From assembly GCF_049309525.1 (NCBI RefSeq), contig NC_133376.1:14794094-14858093 (forward strand): 64,000 bases of DNA, written 5' to 3'. A model generated the notes under the pieces. That model was not told where the DNA came from. It worked only from the letters and a program-made list of their open reading frames with translations, and did not search any database. The position numbers were made by a program, and so were the translations under genes. Below, piece by piece: positions 58,377-64,000 of this stretch; the first letter of the stretch is position 1, and each line of letters opens with the position of its first letter. Origin of the DNA: Garra rufa. Its lineage: Eukaryota > Chordata > Actinopteri > Cypriniformes > Cyprinidae.

Positions 58377-59235
58377 TGTACAAAAGGCTCAGCTGCTACT
58401 AAGTACCGGATGATTCTGACCAATCAGAGTGTTCAGTGTAGCTGCGATGTCATTATGGTAGGCGGAGCAAAATCGCAGGTTAGAGAGAGACGCAGTTCAC
58501 GTGAGAAGACGGAGAGTTCAGCAGCTGTATTGTAGTTCACTAAGTGCTACTTTATAATCATTGACTTCGAGTTATACTGGGTTACAGTGTGCGTACATGT
58601 GAAGTAAGTTATCACTGTCTATATATTTGTTATTGTTAAGCGATCAGCCGTTGTTTCGTTGTTGATCGTGCCGATTAAGAGGTAGCCAATTAACATAGCA
58701 CTACCTGCTCGATTCAGTGCATTCACGAGTATTCCTGTGTTGGCTTTGTTGTGAAATACTCATACGTATATGCTGTAAATTGTATTATTAATGCTTATTA
58801 GTCTTATCAATGTGTGTGCGCGTTATGCGACGGCTTTGCACGTAATGATCATACATTTGGCACATGTCCAGGCATATTAATCTGCCTTCATGCTGCATTC
58901 ACGTGCGGATTGCGCCCTCTTGTGGACATCTAGAGCATAATCGCCCATGTTATATAGGAATATTGTATTGCTATTTATACTGTGTGCAGTTCAGTGTTTA
59001 GTATATGTTTTCTGTGTGAAATTGTATATTCATATCATTAAGTTTATTTTTCCTGTAATTCATTTCAGAAAAACCACACACATGTATACCCAAAAAAGGT
59101 CTTCAGTAAATAAGACATCAACAAACTCCATTGACTGCTTCTCTTCATTTAAGGGACCATCTCACACAGTTCTGACAGACTGCCTACTGTGTTTCACACC
59201 CCAAATTTAATACCCCAACGAACCCCTCTGTTTCA
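58377..59235 (+). repeat. 3' LTR of the BEL/Pao element
   Basis: Same length and, by reading, the same sequence as the 5' LTR. Confidence 0.95.
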
Positions 59236-59240
59236 GACAG

Positions 59241-61912
59241 AGAAACAGTTTATTGTGTACTGTATGCTTTATTGTGGCTGCCAGTCTGGAATGAATGAAA
59301 ACGTAACTTCGAGTTGTTGTGTAAAGAATTTAAACTGCAGTAAAGTTTTAGAAATTGAGACAAAGAAAAGAAGAAAAACGAGCGTGTTCCTTGTTTTTCC
59401 TCTCTGTCAAAAGGCCTTGCAGCTAGTGTTTTACTCTGCGTGTTCCAGAGTGAAAACTTAAGCTGACTCCCGGTTTAAGATCTTTAGGCTCGCGACCTAA
59501 TGCTCTTTTACCTAGTATTCACTTAAAACTAACGTTAGTGAAGTTAAGACGTGGCGCTCAGCGCGAGCACCCACACGTTGCTTTATGGGAGAATTTTGAG
59601 ATCTTAAAATTGTGTGGCTGAGTCCATATGTGCTGTGGTGTTGTTTAAACAGACAAGCACAGAATTAAGGTCCGCCGAGACCTGTGAAATATGTTGTATT
59701 AATCGCAGTAAAGCCGTGGATAAATGTGCCTCACTCTAACGAGTTGAGACAAGAATCTAAATAGTGCTTATTTGCTTTGCAATTCCGAAATGTCCTGTCA
59801 TTTCATGCATTGTATTTAAGACTGCTGAACCACACGCTGGTGGTTGCCATAGAAACGCTGTGACCCGGAAATCCTAACATACCTTTTCCGGGGCAGAGTT
59901 TCGTTGTGCAGGCGCAGTCCGCCTGCTCATATTGTAAACAACAAGTGCTATAGCTAACCTAGCTAAAGCTAACGCGTGTGCATTGAAGCCTATGTAAAAC
60001 CATTAGCCTTGAAAAATAGCAGTTAGCAAGCAATCGGTTAGGGTGATCCGTTGTTTTGAACTCAGTGTGTGTAACGTTGTTTGGGTGACTCAATCACAAG
60101 CTTTGAACTTTAACGATCATTCTGCAAACTTCTTTACTTCATATCTCTGTACACTATTCCTCGTATTTCTTCCCTCCTCCCATGTGACAGGAATATTGAC
60201 AAATTTAAAGTTAAATCTCTTTTTGATGCGATTGTAACAAACCATTAAAGCCCTATCATAAATCTCAAATTAAAACATTTTATTGTTTCGATTTAAGGCT
60301 CTCTCCTTTTTGACTGTTTGCATTGCCAGATTAAACTGTTACAAGCTTTATAATCAAATACTATTTTTAAGCTGATTAATTTGAATACTTTGATCAATCT
60401 TAATAAATAATCACATCTCCTTGCCACACCGCAATTCCTGTGATTGATTTAACATTGATTATTTGTAGTCAATTTTAAGGAGGCATCATTTTAATTTGGT
60501 CACCAACTTTCATTGCCAAGGTGATAATTTATGTTAAACATTTTTTTTTTTATTGGGAAATTTTAATCTCTAATTTAAACTTCTGATTCCAATTAAAATT
60601 TTTGATTTTAATTGAACATTTTAATTTTAAGTTTAATCATAATCACATTTCCCCTTTTCAGACGGCAATGATACACGTTGAATAGAGAAATGATCATTTC
60701 CTTGACCAATTTTTAATGAAAACTTCTAAATTATAACCAGGAACAATCATTATTGATTTGAAAACGACTCCTTTTTACAATCAATAGTTGTTCCTTTTCC
60801 CATACCTCAATGGTTTGTGTTGATTCATTTGATTACAACTGCTGACTAAAACTTTAACAAAGCGTTACAGTTTTAGTTCTCCCACAATCATTACTGAATT
60901 GAAACATCAATTTTAATTTGCAAACCAAGGCTTTAATTGTAATTGTAATAATCAAGTCTTGTCATATTCCCTGACTTGGGAGCGAAACCTCATTTCCAAT
61001 TGGCTGTCTCTCTCCTCACTCTCTCTCTCTCTTTCACCTAGCTGTCCTCCTCTTGATTCAACTACTGCTGCTATTTCCTCGATTGTGCCTGTGAGAATCG
61101 TAAAAGCAGAGAATTTTGGTTGTTTAAAAGACATTTAATCAATGTTCATACAACTTGAAAACGCAAATTAAACTTGTGCCTAACTCTCACTTTCCCCTCT
61201 CATCGTGGAACCCTACAGCCAAGGTCCCAACGAGTCCAGCAAGGACTGATAGGCGCCAGTCGTGAACCCGTTTCCAGAAACGCTCTGATTGGTGTACAGT
61301 GTCAATCCTACCAGCTGCAAAGCCAATACTGTCATTGTTATTGTATATTCCCTCATCCCGGAGGAAATTATAGTAACAATCATAGTCGTGGCATGTTGAA
61401 ATTCCCATTTCTGAGCACCGTATCTAGAAGCATACATCAAGTTGAAAAAAAAAAAAAAAAAAACTTGACTGTACTCATTCTGGGGCCAGAAAGGTGTATT
61501 TCACTTTCCCTCTCTCTCCCAATCTCTCTCTTTCTACCTTCTTCCCAAAGTGTTCCTTTTGTTGTTGTCTCTTTTCTCTCTTCTCTTTAGAAAAAGGGGG
61601 AAGCAGCCGACGACTACGCCGTTATTTGCTGTGGGTGTTTGTTCCTCTTTCCTCTCTCTGTTCTAGCTACAACGCCCGTGGGTACCCCCTCGCCTCCTCC
61701 ACAGCGACGCTAGCTGGAGGCGTGCACACCAGTGAACCACCTGCGGGGAGAACCACACTCACCTCGACACAACACACCCAAAACCCACTTACACCCGACA
61801 CCACCACACTCACACCACTGTTTTGGTTTTGTTTGTTTGTTTTGTTTGTTTGTTCTTCTTTCTACAGGTCTGTGTCAGTCAGTGGTCTGGTCTTTCCTCA
61901 CGGCATCAAAAC
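59241..61912 (+). other. probable leader of the older LTR element
   Basis: No coding exon. AT-rich 60240-60960 has repeated 'aattttaatt' phrases. 61440-61870 is pyrimidine-rich with several AG acceptors (for example 'ctcttctctttag' near 61590 and 'tctttctacag' near 61867), so the leader may be spliced. An A-run lies at about 61446-61463. The length (about 2.7 kb) is unusual for a simple retroelement leader. Confidence 0.4.
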
Positions 61913-63808
61913 ATGCCTCGCCCAACAGACCCCGTTGGTCACTGGGAGGACCTGGAAATCTGGCTAAGCGCCGTGACAGACAGCCTCTTACCCAAAGCCT
62001 CCGAAGCTGTCAAACACCAGACACAAGACCAACTGGACAAAAACATAACAGGCATCATGAAACATGATCCAGGTCAGAGCTACGGACACAAAGAGCTAGC
62101 AAAGATCACTGGCTCCCTGAGTCACACCCTCATCGCCTCCCTCAAACGGAGCGACAGACAAGCCGCCTATCTCCAGCAGGAGCTGAAACGCGCACAGCGA
62201 CGCATCGAGCAGCTAGAGCTGGAGGCTCAAGATCGACGGGAAGGGTCCAATGAGACGGATCCCAGAGCAACTGAGGAGATCGCTAGACTACAAGAAACTC
62301 TAGCAAACCACACACAAGAAATGGAGCACGCAAAGTCCGCCCGCGCCGACCTCAGCGACAAGCTACAGTACGCAGAGCAGCTACTGGAAAAGGCAAGGCT
62401 GGACTTCCGAGACAAGAACAGCAGAATTAAAGCCCTCGAAACACATCTGAACGAGGCAAGAACTGAGATAAGTTACCTCACTCAACAACTTGACGACATG
62501 AAAGAGGAATTTGACAGTGTCAAAAATGAACTCAGATATGCTTATGAACTGCGCCCTGAGCCAACCAGGACGCAACGGGCCCCGGCCTCACCCCTGCTAA
62601 GCAGGCCCGGATCCCCTGTTCCTGAAATGTCACGTGAACAAAAGGGGGAGGGAGCGACTCAGAAACCCTCGCCAGCTCCCTCTGAAGAAACCTACTTCAC
62701 ACCCAAGCTACGAGAACTCCCCAAGGCCAGCCATAACCCATCACATGGCATGGACCTCAAAGACCTTGACAAGCTGACCCGAAACATCAGCAAATTCACC
62801 CCGAATGTGCCAGATGGTCAAGACGTCCACTCTTACTTGAATGATGTCGATTTTCACTTAGAAATGAGACCCAACGTTACTGACAAAGACAGACTTTATC
62901 TGCTGCGAACGACATCCAGCCCTGAAGTGCGGAACTTCCTGGACCGACAGCCTTCTCACACAAAGAATGACTACCAGTCGCTCCGCCAAGCCCTCATCAA
63001 GGAATTTGCAGTCCCGGAATCAGAGCAAGGACTGGTGGCCGCCCTGGAGACAAAACAGGGTCGTCATGAATCCTCCCAGGCATACTATAGCCGGCTTAGA
63101 GAAGCATACTTCGGAGCTCGCAATGAACCTGATATGGAGCAGGACATGAACTTTAAGACTCTCTTTCTGAGAAATCTCCATCCTGCGGTAAGCCACCACC
63201 TTGGCGTCCTTGCATGCCCACAAACAATGACGTCTCAACAGCTGCGAGACCTGGCGCACAAAGCCTACGGCAAGCAAAAGATGGCATCAGAAAAGGGCAC
63301 CAAGTCTACTGCAGTTCTTGATTTTAACACACAATGTCAAGAAATGACCCTAGAGGGCGCCCAACACCAAGAAATCTTCAAGCCACCTCCTAGAGAATGG
63401 AGACCATCCTCATTCAACAGAGAACGTGACTTTCACTTTGGCGCCCGACCTACACAAAGAAACGACCGCTGGGATGGACCACGCGGACGACAACACTCAC
63501 CTGAACGCTACTGGGAAAAATCCTGGTACCATCCAAGACCTTGTGAGAATCGATGGGAGAGCTCATGGAGTCGGCCAACCTCATCAGGAAGCTCAGGAAA
63601 TGGCTCGTGGGAATCTAATGCAACCAGTCCAATAAATCGACGAAAGAACTTACAAAGATCCCACACTGATCAAGCACAAGCTGAATCTACACATGAAGAA
63701 GAGACATTGCCGTGTTTTGATTCACAAGAACTGATGATGCAAGAGTTCTTCAAACGCAAAAGGGAGGATAGGAAGTGGGAAAAGAAAGAGAAACCCACTG
63801 CGGCCTGA
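61913..63808 (+). CDS. Gag-like protein of an LTR retroelement, ending in a leaky-type UGA
   Basis: 631 residues from ATG 61913 (MPRPTDPVGHWEDLEIW); the frame is open upstream to 61823, but that part translates T-rich leader. The N-terminal 75 residues include KITGSLSHTLIASLKR. A long heptad-rich coiled coil spans roughly residues 80-215 (LQQELKRAQRRIEQLELEAQ and onward). A proline-rich linker follows. A retrotransposon-gag-like capsid region at about 290-470 contains KFTPNVPDGQDVHSYL, LRQALIKEF and LFLRNLHPAVSHHL. The C-terminal tail is Arg/Gly/Trp-rich and has no Cys-His knuckle. The lineage is uncertain: Ty3/Gypsy-like or retrovirus-like. No damage is seen. The stop context is UGA-CUAG. 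Confidence 0.75.
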   Translation: MPRPTDPVGHWEDLEIWLSAVTDSLLPKASEAVKHQTQDQLDKNITGIMKHDPGQSYGHKELAKITGSLSHTLIASLKRSDRQAAYLQQELKRAQRRIEQLELEAQDRREGSNETDPRATEEIARLQETLANHTQEMEHAKSARADLSDKLQYAEQLLEKARLDFRDKNSRIKALETHLNEARTEISYLTQQLDDMKEEFDSVKNELRYAYELRPEPTRTQRAPASPLLSRPGSPVPEMSREQKGEGATQKPSPAPSEETYFTPKLRELPKASHNPSHGMDLKDLDKLTRNISKFTPNVPDGQDVHSYLNDVDFHLEMRPNVTDKDRLYLLRTTSSPEVRNFLDRQPSHTKNDYQSLRQALIKEFAVPESEQGLVAALETKQGRHESSQAYYSRLREAYFGARNEPDMEQDMNFKTLFLRNLHPAVSHHLGVLACPQTMTSQQLRDLAHKAYGKQKMASEKGTKSTAVLDFNTQCQEMTLEGAQHQEIFKPPPREWRPSSFNRERDFHFGARPTQRNDRWDGPRGRQHSPERYWEKSWYHPRPCENRWESSWSRPTSSGSSGNGSWESNATSPINRRKNLQRSHTDQAQAESTHEEETLPCFDSQELMMQEFFKRKREDRKWEKKEKPTAA

Positions 63809-64000
63809 CTAGCGGCCAGACAAGAAGGCAACGACCACCTGGTCCAACAAACCACACAGAACAGCACTTCTTCTCCTTACCCCAAAAACACTGTAACTGT
63901 CATAACTTCAGATGGACAAGAAAGCTTCTTTAAACATCCAAAGCAAGAGACAGAAACTGACTCAACACATGACACGTCAGATCACAGAAGCTTCCAACAA
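63809..64000 (+). CDS. in-frame continuation after the gag UGA (possible pol start), partial
   Basis: The 64 codons after the UGA are open in the gag frame up to the window edge and keep the same polar Gln/Thr/Ser-rich character. No protease or polymerase motif is reached yet. Expression would need readthrough of the UGA at 63806-63808. Confidence 0.4.

Larger units (their letters stand above)
51678..59235 (+). mobile_element. complete BEL/Pao LTR retrotransposon, apparently very recent
   Basis: 7558 bp. Two LTRs of 859 bp each (51678-52536 and 58377-59235) start TGTACAAAAGG and end CTCTGTTTCA. Reading them side by side I find no difference. They are flanked by perfect GACAG duplications (51673-51677 and 59236-59240). 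The tRNA-Tyr primer site, one long Gag-Pol frame and a G-rich polypurine-like tract (CGGGGGCGGC, ending at 58376) complete the element. No env-like frame follows. Every part required for autonomy appears intact. Confidence 0.97.
50460..64000 (+). mobile_element. older LTR retroelement, interrupted by a BEL/Pao insertion, right-truncated by the window
   Basis: Inferred unit: a putative 5' LTR (about 50460-51571), a leader split at 51677/59241 by the younger BEL element, a Gag frame at 61913-63808 and continuing open frame to the edge. Deleting the BEL element and one GACAG copy rejoins the flanks. The 3' LTR must lie off the window, so the LTR call and the left boundary are tentative. Confidence 0.45.

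Noticed and set aside
61823..61912. Hydrophobic N-terminal extension of the Gag-like protein as a signal peptide
   Set aside because: The Val/Leu/Phe/Cys run is a translation of T-rich leader DNA just upstream of a better ATG at 61913.
1..64000. CRISPR arrays, bacterial operons, phage or plasmid features
   Set aside because: None seen; gene structure and repeats are those of a vertebrate nuclear genome.

Overview
The window looks like nuclear DNA of a cyprinid-type teleost (zebrafish, carp or goldfish relatives). It has split vertebrate genes with GT-AG introns, about 36-40% GC outside mobile elements, and a very dense load of short DNA transposons (hAT, Tc1/mariner and TTAA-target families), a tRNA-derived SINE and LTR retroelements. 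The species cannot be fixed from sequence alone.

Host genes occupy the left 24 kb. The last three coding exons of gnpda2 (glucosamine-6-phosphate deaminase 2) lie on the + strand at 1030-4616; earlier exons are off the left edge. The complete guf1 gene (mitochondrial EF4/LepA-type GTPase) lies on the - strand at 11410-24012, with 17 coding exons that I joined exactly into a 676-residue product. The tail-to-tail gnpda2/guf1 order matches human 4p12. One guf1 intron uses a GC-AG pair, and the guf1 upstream region carries YY1-like and ZNF143/THAP11-like motifs. I recognise no other host gene.

From 24 to 50 kb the sequence is mostly mobile-element debris, and many insertions can be dated relative to one another because target-site duplications (TSDs) survive. 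At 28.7-33.0 kb a TTAA-flanked element contains a Tc1-like element, whose broken transposase is in turn split by a hAT element with a perfect 8-bp TSD. At 33.0-36.3 kb and again at 48.4 kb there are copies of a repeat carrying a degenerate THAP zinc-finger exon; an unrelated THAP relic lies at 43.8 kb. A non-autonomous LTR element with a proline-rich reading frame is at 37.4-39.3 kb.

The right end (50-64 kb) is retroelement territory. A complete, apparently very young BEL/Pao retrotransposon (51678-59235) has two 859-bp LTRs that look identical, a GACAG TSD, a tRNA-Tyr primer-binding site and one uninterrupted Gag-Pol frame. It seems to sit in the leader of an older LTR element whose Gag frame (61913-63808) ends in a UGA-CUAG context, after which the same frame stays open to the window edge. 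This suggests Gag-Pol expression by stop-codon readthrough, and with the THAP repeat family it is the observation most worth following up.
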